Assembly: GCF_023074055.1 (NCBI RefSeq)
Contig: NZ_JADPKR010000024.1
Location: 1-39,308, forward strand
Source of the DNA: Bradyrhizobium sp. 141
Lineage (GTDB): Bacteria; Pseudomonadota; Alphaproteobacteria; Rhizobiales; Xanthobacteraceae
Direction of reading: 5' to 3'
DNA length: 39,308 nucleotides
In this document: one piece after another, positions 1 through 12,208 of the stretch
Position numbering within the stretch: position 1 is the stretch's first letter
How the letters are laid out: every line of letters starts with the position of its first letter
Notes under the pieces: generated by a model
What the model was told of the DNA's origin: nothing
Databases searched by the model: none
Seen by the model: the letters and a program-made list of their open reading frames with translations, nothing else
Made by a program: the position numbers and the translations under genes

Positions 1-97
1 CCTGTGCCGGCTTAACTCGATCGAACCGCCGTGGTACGGACCCGTATGCCCGGTGGTGTGGGAGGGGTGGCGTCGCGAGACGTCCCCCTATCCCGAT
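1..97 (+). mobile_element. Group II intron, 3' end (domains V and VI)
   Basis: The first bases fold as the catalytic end of a bacterial group II intron. A domain V-like hairpin spans about 25-57: ACCGCC (25-30) pairs with GGTGGT (52-57), and an upper stem TACG (35-38)/CGTA (43-46) closes a four-base loop. A domain VI-like hairpin follows, with GGCGTC-GCGA-GACGTC inside a GGGG/CCCC stem and an unpaired A near the 3' side. The element ends in ...CCCGAT near 97, fitting the usual 3' AY end. The reverse transcriptase, if present, lies before the window. The fold was done by eye. Confidence 0.7.
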
Positions 98-197
98 CAA
101 GACAAACTATGCCGAGCCAATTACACGCCGCTCACAGTGAATCTCAGGGAAAACAAGCTCGTTCGGCATAGTTCGGCAGTCGGCATAAACCGCGAAG

Positions 198-332
198 ATG
201 AAGGACGTAGACCCTCAAGCCTGGCTCGCCGACGTCCTGGCGCGCATCGCCGCACATCCAGCCCAAAAGCTCGACGAACTGCTTCCGTGGAATTGGCGTG
301 ACCGAAACAAGCGAGCCGAAAAAGCTGCCTGA
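198..332 (+). pseudogene. IS66-family transposase (TnpC) C-terminal remnant
   Basis: The reading frame gives 44 residues beginning KDVDPQAWLADVLARI and containing LDELLPWNW, which is the well-known C-terminal tail of IS66 transposases; a stop follows at 330-332. The rest of the transposase (about 500 residues) is missing. It lies about 100 bp after the group II intron end, so the intron and IS66 debris are packed together. Not functional. Confidence 0.75.
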
Positions 333-633
333 GTGACCGCTACGCGGTCTTCACCGGCTTCACCGGACGCTTGAGAGTGGCGAGCCACATGGATTAACTC
401 CTGTCCAGTTTTTCGAGCGAAGATCAAGTCCCCGGAACGTACCCGGGGCAGGTCAGTACCACCCAAGTCACTCTTGTCGATCCCCAGCACTTTTGCCTCG
501 TTATTTGTAGATGGTCGTAATTGTGAACCTCGATGCGAGATCGTAGTGCTTGCTCATCTCAATCAGAGTTCGATGTTGATTTAGATGTGGGCCTTCGACC
601 TCTTTATGCAGGTCACAGATAGATACGCATCGA
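333..633. other. Intergenic, no gene seen
   Basis: The first bases may be the right end of the IS66 element (GTGACCGCTACGCGGTCTTC just after the stop). Short open frames here show no recognisable protein. Nothing else is supported. Confidence 0.4.
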
Positions 634-649
634 TGTCGCGAACCTGACA
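634..649 (+). promoter_or_regulatory. NifA upstream activator sequence for the GA operon
   Basis: TGTCGCGAACCTGACA is a perfect TGT-N10-ACA site. It lies 82 bp before the -24 element of the sigma-54 promoter at 731-747, the usual distance for a NifA enhancer site. A lone TGT-N10-ACA is expected about every 4 kb by chance, so the weight comes from the pairing with a perfect sigma-54 promoter. Confidence 0.75.
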
Positions 650-730
650 AAATGTTGCGATCATTCCAGCGGACCTGTTGGCGCGCATGCGTGTTTCACT
701 CTCGCTATGCGGGCGAGCACGGTATTCGAC

Positions 731-747
731 GTGGCACGCGGATTGCT
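731..747 (+). promoter_or_regulatory. Sigma-54 (RpoN) -24/-12 promoter of the GA operon
   Basis: GTGGCACGCGGATTGCT matches the TGGCACG-N4-TTGC consensus at every fixed base, with GG and GC 12 bp apart. Transcription would start near 758, about 440 bp before cyp112 and ahead of the cyp115 remnant, so it fits the position of the original operon promoter. With the NifA site it predicts expression under low oxygen in nodules. Confidence 0.8.
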
Positions 748-1051
748 GGGATGATGAGCAAAGAACCAAGCGGCAAAAGCGGCTGTAGCGACTGCATCCT
801 CATTTCGTGGATGACACCGCGATCGATGGAACGAAGAAAGAAAAGCAAAATGTCAAATCCGCATCAGATAGCATTCTATGGGAAGGGGCCTCGGCGAAAC
901 CGCCCCCTACCAAACAGGCTCGCCGCCCCTGTCGACCTTTGCGCAGAAAATCTTGATGGTCGGCTGCGACTCAAAGGCCCACCACACCCATCTTATCCTG
1001 AACTCGAAGGCGCAGGATAAAGTTCTGCATCTCGCCGCGCGGTATGCCTAG
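748..1051 (+). other. Leader between sigma-54 promoter and cyp115 remnant
   Basis: No convincing gene. This stretch may hold unrecognisable remains of the 5' part of cyp115; open frames here have stops and no P450 motifs that I can see. It would be the 5' untranslated part of the GA operon transcript. Confidence 0.4.
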
Positions 1052-1186
1052 ACAGTTACACGTTGGCCGAACTTGATAATCGAGTCGGGCTACGCCGCGG
1101 AGGACGTCGTCTACATGCCGTCTTACATCATTCGCTGCCCGCAGCGCCTGCCGGTCACCTTCGCCCTTCCATCGCTTAGAGAGTGA
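1052..1186 (+). pseudogene. cyp115: cyp115 3' remnant (cytochrome P450, GA 3-oxidase)
   Basis: The frame ending at the TGA at 1184-1186 reads as a bacterial P450 C-terminus: TRWPNLIIESGY, then VVYMPSYIIRCPQRLPVTFA, matching the usual 'RFP-L ... SYIIRGPQ-LPV' tail. An in-frame TAG lies at 1049-1051 and no haem-binding motif is found upstream, so at least 90% of the gene is gone. It stops 9 bp before cyp112. Known context: full-length CYP115 converts GA9 to GA4 by 3-beta-hydroxylation, and most alpha-rhizobial GA operons carry only a 3' piece of cyp115 at exactly this place. Identity is inferred from position plus the P450 tail. Confidence 0.75.
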
Positions 1187-1195
1187 AGTGCCACC

Positions 1196-2398
1196 ATGTC
1201 CGAACAACCCTTGCCGATGCTGCCGATGTGGCGCGTGGATCACATCGAGCCCTCGCCCGAGATGTTGGCGCTACGCGCCAACGGTCCGATCCACCGCGTG
1301 CGCTTCCCGTCCGGGCACGAAGGCTGGTGGGTGACAGGCTACGACGAGGCCAAGGCGGCGCTGTCCGACGCGGCGTTCCGGCCCGCGGGAATGCCGCCGG
1401 CGGCATTCACCCCGGATTCGGTGATTCTCGGTTCGCCGGGGTGGCTGGTCTCGCACGAGGGGGGCGAGCATGCCCGGTTACGCACGATCGTGGCGCCGGC
1501 CTTCAGCAACCGCAGGATGAAGCTGCTCGCGCAGCAGGTCGAGGCGATCGCCGCGCAGTTGTTCGAGACGCTGGCGGCCCAGCCCCAGCCCGCCGACCTG
1601 CGGCGCCACCTCTCCTTTCCGCTTCCGGCCATGGTCATCAGCGCGCTAATGGGCGTGCTCTATGAGGATCACGCCTTTTTCGCCGGGCTGTCCGACGAGG
1701 TGATGACGCACCAGCATGAAAGCGGCCCGCGCAGCGCATCGCGCCTGGCCTGGGAAGAACTGCGCGCCTACATTCGCGGCAAGATGCGGGACAAGCGCCA
1801 GGATCCGGGCGACAACCTGCTGACGGATCTGCTCGCGGCGGTCGATCAGGGCAAGGCGACCGAGGAAGAGGCGATCGGCCTGGCGGCGGGCATGCTGGTG
1901 GCGGGGCACGAGAGCACCGTCGCGCAGATCGAATTCGGCCTGCTGGCCATGTTCCGCCATCCGCAACAGCGCGAACGCCTGGTTGGCGATCCATCCCTGG
2001 CGGACAAGGCGGTGGAGGAAATCCTGCGCATGTACCCGCCGGGCGCGGGCTGGGACGGCATCATGCGCTATCCGAGGACCGACGTGACCATCGCGGGGGT
2101 GCATATTCCCGCGGAGAGCAAGGTGCTGGTCGGCCTGCCGGCGACGTCGTTCGATCCGCGCCATTTCGACGACCCGGAAATCTTCGACGTCGGACGCGAC
2201 GAAAATCCGCACCTGGCGTTCTCCTACGGGCCGCACTCCTGCATCGGCGTGGCGCTGGCCAGGCTGGAACTCAAGGTGGTGTTCGGTTCGATCTTCCAGC
2301 GCTTTCCCGCGCTGCGCCTGGCCGTGGCTTCCGAAGACCTGAAGTTGCGCAAGGAGATCATCACTGGCGGGTTCGAGGAGTTCCCAGTGCTCTGGTGA
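1196..2398 (+). CDS. cyp112: Cytochrome P450 CYP112 (GA 20-oxidase)
   Basis: A 400-residue soluble bacterial P450. Visible motifs: I-helix AGHEST (236-241), ExxR (E275-R278, EEILR) and the haem loop [10 protein letters not shown] with Cys349. In the rhizobial GA pathway CYP112 oxidises C-20 of GA12 through GA15 and GA24 to GA9. It is the first intact gene after the cyp115 remnant and begins the conserved order cyp112-cyp114-fd-sdr-cyp117-ggps-cps-ks. The ATG at 1196 gives the usual N-terminus; upstream pairing to 16S rRNA is weak (GAG-rich, no clear GGAGG). A 97-bp gap separates it from cyp114. Base composition is much more GC-rich than flanking DNA. The assignment relies on gene order and family features. 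Confidence 0.93.
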   Translation: MSEQPLPMLPMWRVDHIEPSPEMLALRANGPIHRVRFPSGHEGWWVTGYDEAKAALSDAAFRPAGMPPAAFTPDSVILGSPGWLVSHEGGEHARLRTIVAPAFSNRRMKLLAQQVEAIAAQLFETLAAQPQPADLRRHLSFPLPAMVISALMGVLYEDHAFFAGLSDEVMTHQHESGPRSASRLAWEELRAYIRGKMRDKRQDPGDNLLTDLLAAVDQGKATEEEAIGLAAGMLVAGHESTVAQIEFGLLAMFRHPQQRERLVGDPSLADKAVEEILRMYPPGAGWDGIMRYPRTDVTIAGVHIPAESKVLVGLPATSFDPRHFDDPEIFDVGRDENPHLAFSYGPHSCIGVALARLELKVVFGSIFQRFPALRLAVASEDLKLRKEIITGGFEEFPVLW

Positions 2399-2495
2399 TG
2401 CGCGGACGCCGCCGGGAATTGCGATCTTCTCCGCAATTTGGCGGCGCGCCTGGCGCGCGCCGGTCAGATCAGCCAGCCAACAGGTAACCAACAAG

Positions 2496-3785
2496 ATGGA
2501 CGTGCAAGAAACCACAGCAGCATGCCGTGACGCCTTCGCCGAACTGGCGTCGCCAGCGTGCATCAACGACCCGTATCCGTTCATGCGGTGGTTGCGCGAG
2601 CACGATCCGGTGCATCGCGCGGCGTCGGGCCTCTTTCTGTTGAGCCGCCACGCCGACATCTACTGGGCGCTCAAGGCCACGGGCGATGCGTTTCGGGCAC
2701 CGGCGCCGGGCGAACTGGCGCGCTATTTTCCGCGTGCGGCGACCAGCCTGTCACTCAATCTGCTGGCGTCTACACTAGCGATGAAGGACCCACCGACGCA
2801 TACGCGTCTGCGCCGGCTGATCTCGCGCGATTTCACCATGCGCCAGATCGACAACCTGCGGCCGAGCATCGCGCGCATCGTCGCAGCGCGCCTGGACGGC
2901 ATGGCGCCCGCGCTGGAGCGCGGGGACCCGGTGGACCTGCATCGGGAATTCGCGCTGGCCTTGCCCATGCTGGTATTCGCCGAACTGTTCGGCATGCCCC
3001 AGGACGACATGTTCGGGCTCGCCGCCGGCATCGGCGCCATTCTGGAAGGCCTGAGCCCGCACGCCAGCGATCCCCAGCTCGCCGCGGCGGACGCGGCCAG
3101 CGCCAGGGTGCAGGCCTACTTCGGCGGCCTCATACAGCGCAAGCGCACCGATCCCCGCCACGACATCGTGTCGATGCTGGTCGGCGCACACGACGACGAT
3201 GCCGACACGCTGTCGGATGCGGAGTTGATCAGCATGCTGTGGGGCATGCTGCTGGGCGGCTTCGCAACCACTGCTGCGACCATCGACCATGCGGTCGTGG
3301 CGATGCTGGCGTATCCCGAACAGCGGCATTGGCTGCAGGGAGACGCCGTGGACGTGGAGGCATTCGTCGAAGAAGTCCTGCGCTGCGACGCGCCCGCCAT
3401 GTTCAGCTCCATTCCGCGTATCGCCCAGCGCGACATCGAACTGGGCGGCGTGGTGATCCCGAAGAACGCGGACGTGCGCGTGCTGATCGCGGCCGGCAAT
3501 CGCGACCCGGACGCCTTCGCCGATCCCGACCGCTTCGATCCCGCGCGGTTCTACGGCACCAGTCCTGGCATGTCGACCGACGGGAAGATCATGCTGAGCT
3601 TCGGCCACGGCATTCACTTCTGCCTCGGTGCGCAACTGGCCCGGGTGCAGTTGGCCGAGAGCCTGCCGCGGATCCAGGCGCGCTTCCCCACGCTGGCATT
3701 GGCCGAGCAGCCGACCCGGGAGCCCTCCGTGTTCCTTAGGACGTTCCGCGCGCTGCCGGTACGGCTGCATGCGCAGGAGGGTTGA
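2496..3785 (+). CDS. cyp114: Cytochrome P450 CYP114 (ring-contraction P450)
   Basis: A 429-residue P450 with ExxR (E293-R296), haem loop [10 protein letters not shown] (Cys386) and an I-helix segment [10 protein letters not shown] (253-262). In the characterised rhizobial pathway CYP114, helped by the ferredoxin encoded next, converts ent-kaurenoic acid to GA12-aldehyde with contraction of the B ring. Oddity: the acidic residue that usually precedes the I-helix Thr (AG-x-D/E-T) is Ala257 here, which may be normal for this subfamily but sets it apart from CYP112 and CYP117. The stop at 3783-3785 is one base from the ferredoxin start, so the two are translationally close. Confidence 0.93.
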   Translation: MDVQETTAACRDAFAELASPACINDPYPFMRWLREHDPVHRAASGLFLLSRHADIYWALKATGDAFRAPAPGELARYFPRAATSLSLNLLASTLAMKDPPTHTRLRRLISRDFTMRQIDNLRPSIARIVAARLDGMAPALERGDPVDLHREFALALPMLVFAELFGMPQDDMFGLAAGIGAILEGLSPHASDPQLAAADAASARVQAYFGGLIQRKRTDPRHDIVSMLVGAHDDDADTLSDAELISMLWGMLLGGFATTAATIDHAVVAMLAYPEQRHWLQGDAVDVEAFVEEVLRCDAPAMFSSIPRIAQRDIELGGVVIPKNADVRVLIAAGNRDPDAFADPDRFDPARFYGTSPGMSTDGKIMLSFGHGIHFCLGAQLARVQLAESLPRIQARFPTLALAEQPTREPSVFLRTFRALPVRLHAQEG

Positions 3786-3786
3786 G

Positions 3787-4077
3787 ATGCGCGTCGTGGT
3801 CGACCAGGATCTGTGCGGAACCACCGGGCAGTGCGTGCTGACGCTGCCGGGCACCTTTCGCCAGAGCGAACCGGACGGCGTGGCCGAAGTGTGCGTGGCG
3901 ACGGTCCCGCAGGCGCTGCACGCCGCTGTGCGGCTCGCGGCAAGCCAGTGTCCAGTCGCCGCCATTCGGGTCATCGAAAGCGACGCTGGCGATGACGAGC
4001 GCGCCAGCGCCGACCCTGCGCCTTCTCCGGCGGAGGCCGAGCAACGCAATCCAGGAGGACACGATGGCACGGTTTGA
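3787..4077 (+). CDS. fd: Ferredoxin of the GA operon, 3Fe-4S type
   Basis: A 96-residue protein. Cys10, Cys16 and Cys55-Pro56 form the C-x5-C...CP pattern of single-cluster [3Fe-4S] ferredoxins that serve bacterial P450s; the fourth Cys of a 4Fe-4S cluster is replaced (CGTTGQC). It starts one base after the cyp114 stop and overlaps the start of sdr by 14 bp. In this pathway it is the electron donor that CYP114 needs for full turnover to GA12-aldehyde. The last 25 or so residues are Ala/Pro/Asp/Glu-rich and probably disordered. Confidence 0.92.
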   Translation: MRVVVDQDLCGTTGQCVLTLPGTFRQSEPDGVAEVCVATVPQALHAAVRLAASQCPVAAIRVIESDAGDDERASADPAPSPAEAEQRNPGGHDGTV

Positions 4078-4909
4078 AGGCAAGGTGGCCGTGGTGACCG
4101 GCGCCGGCGCCGGCATCGGCAAGGCATGCGCCCTCGCCATCGCACGCGAGGGCGGCAGAGTGGTGGTGGCCGACATTGATGGCTCGGCGGCCATCGCCTG
4201 CACCGCGCAGATCGCGGCCGAAGCGGGCCACGCGCTGGCTCTGGCCATGGATATCGCCGATGCGCAGGCGGTGGCAGCGCTGTTCGAGACGGCGGAGCGG
4301 CACTTCGGTGGGGTCGACCTGCTGGTGAACAACGCGAGCGCCATGCATCTGACCCCGCGCGACCGCGCGATCCTCGACCTGGACCTGGCGGTCTGGGATC
4401 AGACCATGGCGACCAATCTGCGCGGCACGCTGCTCTGCTGCCGGCAGGCCATCCCACGGATGATCGCCCGCGGCGGTGGCGCGATCGTCAACATGTCGTC
4501 GTGCCAGGGGCTCAGCGGTGACACCGCGCAGACGTCCTACGCCGCGTCGAAGGCGGCGATGAACATGCTGTCGGCCTCGCTCGCCACCCAGTACGGTCAT
4601 GCGCAGATCCGCTGCAACGCGGTTGCGCCGGGTCTCGTCATGACCGAGCGTCTCCTCGCCAAGCTGGACGAGTGCATGCAACGGCATCTGCGCCGGCACC
4701 AGCTCCTGCCGCGCGTCGGCCGCCCCGAGGACGTGGCCGCGCTGGTGGGGTTCCTGCTCTCCGACGATGCTGCGTTCATCACCGGCCAGGTCGTGTGCAT
4801 CGACGGCGGCATGCTGGCGCATGTGCCGACGTACGCCGATGGTGGCAACAGCCGCGCCGCGCGGCCTGCCGGCGAGACCGCCGAAGCGGCCGCGGCGCCG
4901 CGCTGCTGA
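4064..4909 (+). CDS. sdr: Short-chain dehydrogenase (GA12-aldehyde oxidation)
   Basis: 281 residues, a classical SDR: the Rossmann motif TGAGAGIG (12-19), NNAS (89-92), the catalytic Ser145/146 region (VNMSS) and YxxxK (Tyr159, Lys163). A strong ribosome binding site, AGGAGGA, lies 4 bp before the ATG at 4064 and settles the start. In the rhizobial GA pathway this enzyme oxidises GA12-aldehyde to GA12 with NAD+. It overlaps fd by 14 bp, and its TGA shares one base with the cyp117 ATG, so the genes are tightly coupled. Confidence 0.93.
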   Translation: MARFEGKVAVVTGAGAGIGKACALAIAREGGRVVVADIDGSAAIACTAQIAAEAGHALALAMDIADAQAVAALFETAERHFGGVDLLVNNASAMHLTPRDRAILDLDLAVWDQTMATNLRGTLLCCRQAIPRMIARGGGAIVNMSSCQGLSGDTAQTSYAASKAAMNMLSASLATQYGHAQIRCNAVAPGLVMTERLLAKLDECMQRHLRRHQLLPRVGRPEDVAALVGFLLSDDAAFITGQVVCIDGGMLAHVPTYADGGNSRAARPAGETAEAAAAPRC

Positions 4910-6252
4910 TGGACATGCTGCTCAACCCGCTGGACCGTCGGCATCGGCTGCGGCACGACATCCCGGTCGTGCCCGGCGCTTTTCCCCTGGTCGGGCATCT
5001 TCCCGCCATCGTCTGCGACCTGCCGCGCCTGCTGCGGCGCGCGGAACGGACTCTGGGCAGCCACTTCTGGCTGGATTTCGGCCCTGCCGGACACCTGATG
5101 ACCTGCGTGGATCCGGATGCGCTCGCACTGCTCCGGCACAAGGACGTGTCCTCGGCGCTGATCGAAGAGATCGCGCCCGAATTGCTTGGCGGAACGTTGG
5201 TTGCCCAGGACGGCGGCGCGCACCGGCAGGCGCGCGATGCGATCAAGGCGGCCTTCCTGCCCAAGGGGCTGACCCAGGCCGGCATCGGCGGCCTGTTCGC
5301 GCCCGTCATCCGGGCGCGGGTGCAGGCGTGGCGCGACCGCGGCGACGTAACCATCCTGCGCGAAACCGGCGACCTGATGCTCAAGCTCATCTTCAGCCTC
5401 CTGGGAATGCCCGCGCAGGACCTGCCGGGATGGCATCGCAAGTACCGGCAACTGCTGCAGTTGATCGTCGCGCCCCCTGTCGACCTGCCCGGACTGCCCT
5501 TGCGGCGCGGCCGCGCCGCCCGCGACTGGATCGACGCGCAGTTGCGCCAGTTCGTCCGCGACGCGCGCGCGCATGCCGCGCGCACCGGCTTGATCAACGA
5601 CATGGTGAGCGCCTTCGATCGCAGCGACGATGCGCTCTCCGATGACGTCCTGGTCGCCAATATCCGCTTGCTGCTGCTTGCCGGTCACGACACCACTGCC
5701 TCGACGATGGCCTGGATGGTGATCGAGCTGGCGCGGCAGCCTGTGCTGTGGGACGCCCTGGTCGAGGAGGCGCAACGCGTGGGCGCGGTGCCGACCCGGC
5801 ACGCGGACCTTGCGCAGTGTCCGGTCGCCGAGGCGCTGTTCCGCGAGACGCTGCGCGTGCATCCGGCGACCACGCTCCTGCCGCGTCGCGCGCTGCAGGA
5901 ATTGCAACTCGGCCAACGGCGCATTCCCGCGGGCACCCATTTGTGCATCCCGCTGCTGCATTTCTCGACCTCGGCGCTGCTGCACGAGGCGCCTGATCAG
6001 TTCCGCCTGGCGCGGTGGCTGCAACGCACGGAGCCGATCCGGCCGGTGGACATGCTGCAGTTCGGTACCGGCCCACACGTCTGCATCGGCTACCACTTGG
6101 TGTGGCTGGAACTGGTGCAGTTCTGCATCGCCTTGGCGCTGACCATGCACAAGGCCGGGGTGCGGCCGCGGTTGCTGAGCGGCGTCGAAAAAGGCCGGCG
6201 CTATTACCCGACCGCACATCCGTCCATGACAATCCGCATCGGATTCTCATGA
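4909..6252 (+). CDS. cyp117: Cytochrome P450 CYP117 (ent-kaurene oxidase)
   Basis: 447 residues. Motifs: proline-rich N-terminus (PVVPGAFPLVGHLP), I-helix AGHDTTAS (258-265), ExxR (E313-R316, ETLR) and haem loop FGTGPHVCIG with Cys392. In the known pathway CYP117 performs the three-step oxidation of ent-kaurene at C-19 to ent-kaurenoic acid, so it acts before CYP114 although it is encoded after it. The ATG at 4909 overlaps the sdr stop. No membrane anchor is seen, as expected for a bacterial P450. Confidence 0.93.
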   Translation: MDMLLNPLDRRHRLRHDIPVVPGAFPLVGHLPAIVCDLPRLLRRAERTLGSHFWLDFGPAGHLMTCVDPDALALLRHKDVSSALIEEIAPELLGGTLVAQDGGAHRQARDAIKAAFLPKGLTQAGIGGLFAPVIRARVQAWRDRGDVTILRETGDLMLKLIFSLLGMPAQDLPGWHRKYRQLLQLIVAPPVDLPGLPLRRGRAARDWIDAQLRQFVRDARAHAARTGLINDMVSAFDRSDDALSDDVLVANIRLLLLAGHDTTASTMAWMVIELARQPVLWDALVEEAQRVGAVPTRHADLAQCPVAEALFRETLRVHPATTLLPRRALQELQLGQRRIPAGTHLCIPLLHFSTSALLHEAPDQFRLARWLQRTEPIRPVDMLQFGTGPHVCIGYHLVWLELVQFCIALALTMHKAGVRPRLLSGVEKGRRYYPTAHPSMTIRIGFS

Positions 6253-6380
6253 GCTGGCTCGCATCCCCGTGTGGCGAGGCAGCGGCGCTGGCGACGCGCG
6301 GCATTGCGCGTGCGCTCGGTGCGACGCCAGCAACACCGCGGCGGCTCGGCGCTCGCCGTGGCCGTGTCAGGTACAAGGAC

Positions 6381-7388
6381 ATGAACAACATGCAGACCGG
6401 TTCTACGCTACACGACGACCGAACTGGCGTTTCCGCGCTCGGCGGATTGGACGCCCAGGCGCGCGGCGCATCCGGCAGGCTGCTGCCGGAGATCTGGATG
6501 CAGGATGGCGCAAAGCGGGTCGAACAGGCGCTGGCGCGTCTTCTCTGCGCCGAAGACGACGGTGAGACCGAGCTGATGGCGGCGATGCGCTACGCCACCT
6601 TGAATGGCGGGAAGCGCACCCGCGCCTTGCTCTGTCTGGCTGCCGGCGCACTGGCCGACACGCCGGCGCACATGCTCGACGACGTCGGCGCCGCCATCGA
6701 GATGATGCATGCCTGTACCCTGGTCCACGACGACCTGCCCGCGATGGATGACGACGTGCTTCGCCGCGGCCTTCCGACCGTGCACGTCAAGTTCGGCGAA
6801 GCCACTGCGATCCTGGTCGGCGATGCGCTGCAGGCGCACGCCTTCCTGACCCTGGCGAGCCTGGATGCGCCGGGCGACAACCGTATCGCGCTCGTGCGCG
6901 AACTGGCGCAGGCGGTGTCCGCCGAGGGTGCCGCAGGCGGGCAGGCCATGGATCTGTCGCTGGTCGGAAAGCACGTCGAGCTGGACAGGATCGTGGCGAT
7001 GCACCGGATGAAGAGCGGAGCGCTAGTGCGCGCGTCCGTTCGCATGGGCGCGCTATGCGCCATCGCGGAGGATGCCGCGCACGCTGCGCTGTACTGTGCG
7101 CTCGATCGCTACACCGCCTGTTTCGGCCTGGCGTTGCAGGTGGTCGACGACATTCTCGACGCGACAGCGGATACCGCGACGCTGGGCAAGACCCCCGGCA
7201 AGGACGCGGCGGCGCAGAAGCCGACCTGCGCGTCGATCATGGGGCTGCAGGCAGCGCGCCAGTTCGCGCTGGATTTGTTGCGCGACGCCGGGGAGGCCAT
7301 CGCCCCGCTGGGGCCGCGTGCGGAACGGTTGGCGCAGATGCTGCAGCGGGCCAACGCGTATCTGTTCAAGCACGCGCCATGCGCGTGA
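6381..7388 (+). CDS. ggps: Geranylgeranyl diphosphate synthase
   Basis: 335 residues, a trans-prenyltransferase of the IspA/IdsA type. Motifs: GGKRTRALL (77-85), first Asp-rich motif DDLPAMDDD (117-125) with RRG following, and second Asp-rich motif DDILD near 256. It condenses DMAPP with IPP to GGPP, the precursor for CPS. The frame is open further upstream, but homology-like sequence begins after residue 35; the ATG at 6381 (or 6390) is the likely start, with CAGG about 10 bp upstream. About 130 bp separate it from cyp117. The first 35 residues are not conserved-looking. Confidence 0.92.
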   Translation: MNNMQTGSTLHDDRTGVSALGGLDAQARGASGRLLPEIWMQDGAKRVEQALARLLCAEDDGETELMAAMRYATLNGGKRTRALLCLAAGALADTPAHMLDDVGAAIEMMHACTLVHDDLPAMDDDVLRRGLPTVHVKFGEATAILVGDALQAHAFLTLASLDAPGDNRIALVRELAQAVSAEGAAGGQAMDLSLVGKHVELDRIVAMHRMKSGALVRASVRMGALCAIAEDAAHAALYCALDRYTACFGLALQVVDDILDATADTATLGKTPGKDAAAQKPTCASIMGLQAARQFALDLLRDAGEAIAPLGPRAERLAQMLQRANAYLFKHAPCA

Positions 7389-7693
7389 GCGCGCCCGTCC
7401 GCATGGAGTCGCCCCCTGTGCCGCAGCGACCGGCCGGCGGCAGCGTGCATGCTGCACTGGGTCCGAGTCCGCGGCGCCAATCGCAGCGGTTGCCCAGCAC
7501 GGCCGCGGCGCACGCGGCGCGCTGCGCGCAAGCCTATGTGGCGGACCGGCGCCAGCATCGGCGCGTCGCCGCGCCGGAGCAGGGCGATCGTCCGGCGCTG
7601 CCCATGCGCCGGGCCGCGACGGGCCTGCGGCGACGTGCGCGGCGTCTGTCTGATCCTGGTTCTCGTCGACCGTCTGCAGAAGGAACATCCCGC
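7389..7693 (+). other. 305-bp ggps-cps spacer
   Basis: Very GC-rich. The cps frame stays open through this stretch and even has an ATG at 7379 overlapping the ggps stop, but the encoded sequence is Arg/Pro/Ala-rich and unlike a terpene cyclase, so I treat it as untranslated or as an unlikely N-terminal extension. Confidence 0.4.
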
Positions 7694-11283
<3,590 letters not shown>

Positions 11284-11286
11284 TGC

Positions 11287-11320
11287 CGGCGTCGCCCGCA
11301 CGTGGCGGCGGGCGCCTAGT
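11287..11320 (+). terminator. Hairpin after the GA operon
   Basis: CGCCCGC (11293-11299) pairs with GCGGGCG (11308-11314) across an 8-base loop, 10 bp after the idi stop. No T run follows, so it is either a Rho-dependent end, an mRNA stabiliser, or nothing. Confidence 0.35.
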
Positions 11321-11412
11321 CCTACTGAGTCAGAAAGTCGCGGATGCGGGGGGATTCGCGCTGGTCGCGGATTTGTTAGGGTGCTGCTTCGTGATCAGGG
11401 AAGCGCCCCGCC

Positions 11413-11514
11413 ATGCCCGACTGGACAGCCGAGAGTGAAGCCGCATTCGACGCCTATGTCGATGCTTTGATCGGGGTGATCGGCCACGCCGAATGAGCTG
11501 AGCCCCTGAAGGGG
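11413..11514 (+). pseudogene. IS701-type transposase N-terminal remnant
   Basis: The ATG at 11413 opens MPDWTAESEAAFDAYVDALI, followed by GVIGHAE, a stop, and then AEPLKG in the same frame. This matches my recollection of IS701-family (IS4-like) transposase N-termini (…GHADR-AEPLK…), with the Arg codon turned into TGA. The match ends 10 bp before the group II intron fragment, so about 90% of the gene is missing. It sits immediately after the GA operon. Confidence 0.55.
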
Positions 11515-11524
11515 TCGGAACAAC

Positions 11525-11665
11525 GTGCGCCGGGAGTCCGGCAAGGAGTAGATGGTGCAAGTCCATTGCAATGAAGGAGTAGCGATCCACATTGACCCCG
11601 AGTCATGCGCGGTCGGTCGTGAGGAGACCGGTAACTTCTCTGGGGTCAGGCAGACTTTTCCTGGC
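11525..11665 (+). mobile_element. Group II intron, 5' end fragment (domain I)
   Basis: Begins GTGCGCCGGGAG, fitting the GTGYG 5' end of group II introns, and continues with GGTGCAAGTCCATTG and GAAGGAGTAGCGATCCACAT. The first 91 bp align without gaps to 39218-39308 with about 15 differences. No reverse transcriptase frame follows, so this copy is truncated; the 3' limit (about 11665) is approximate. Confidence 0.65.
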
Positions 11666-12208
11666 GTGCTTTCACTCGAGTTGCGGGATCCTGGCCACGG
11701 ATATCGGCTTCGATCGCCCATAGCTCGGCCAGTCGTGACGGTCTGTGTCGCCACGCGAACACTCTCGTTGACGTGGAGCTCGTAGAACCGCCTTCTGACT
11801 TGAACGGTAGGTAACTGCCCCTATCTGGCGAAGGTGAGCAGCGGCGGCCAGCTCAGCAAGAGCAAATCAGACCATTTGACCGTCGGATCTGGCTCCGGCC
11901 CTTACCCGGCAAAGCTATCGACCGGCACCAGGCAGGCGGTTCTCCGGATTCAGCCCGACGCGCCGGTGCGGCGCGGCCGTATCGCGGATGTTCGGTAAGT
12001 CCCGCTGGTGCTGGTACGTGTGCTCACGGATATCGCCGGCGCAGCATCACGGAGCTCGCGCTCGCCTCACCGACGTTTCGATAACGAGGCGCGCCAAGTA
12101 GCCCGGAAAGGCTGGCTGCGTCTCTGGTCCTTACGGATCGCAGCCTACGTAATGATACGGAGGTCAGCCATCGCACTTCCTTGATCTTGGAAATGCATCC
12201 TCATCTAC
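11666..12208. other. Intergenic, degraded
   Basis: Probably further group II intron or IS debris, but I recognise no motif. A lone TGT-N10-ACA at 11746-11761 has no sigma-54 promoter after it and is taken as chance. Confidence 0.35.

Noticed and set aside
652..1020. 122-residue frame before cyp112
   Set aside because: It runs through the sigma-54 promoter and has no recognisable protein sequence.
7379..7693. Upstream ATG at 7379 as the start of cps
   Set aside because: It would add 105 Arg/Pro-rich residues with no cyclase character, whereas GTG 7694 gives the normal length and has a ribosome binding site.
11746..11761. TGT-N10-ACA site in the group II intron debris
   Set aside because: No sigma-54 -24/-12 element follows within 150 bp; a lone site is expected about every 4 kb by chance.
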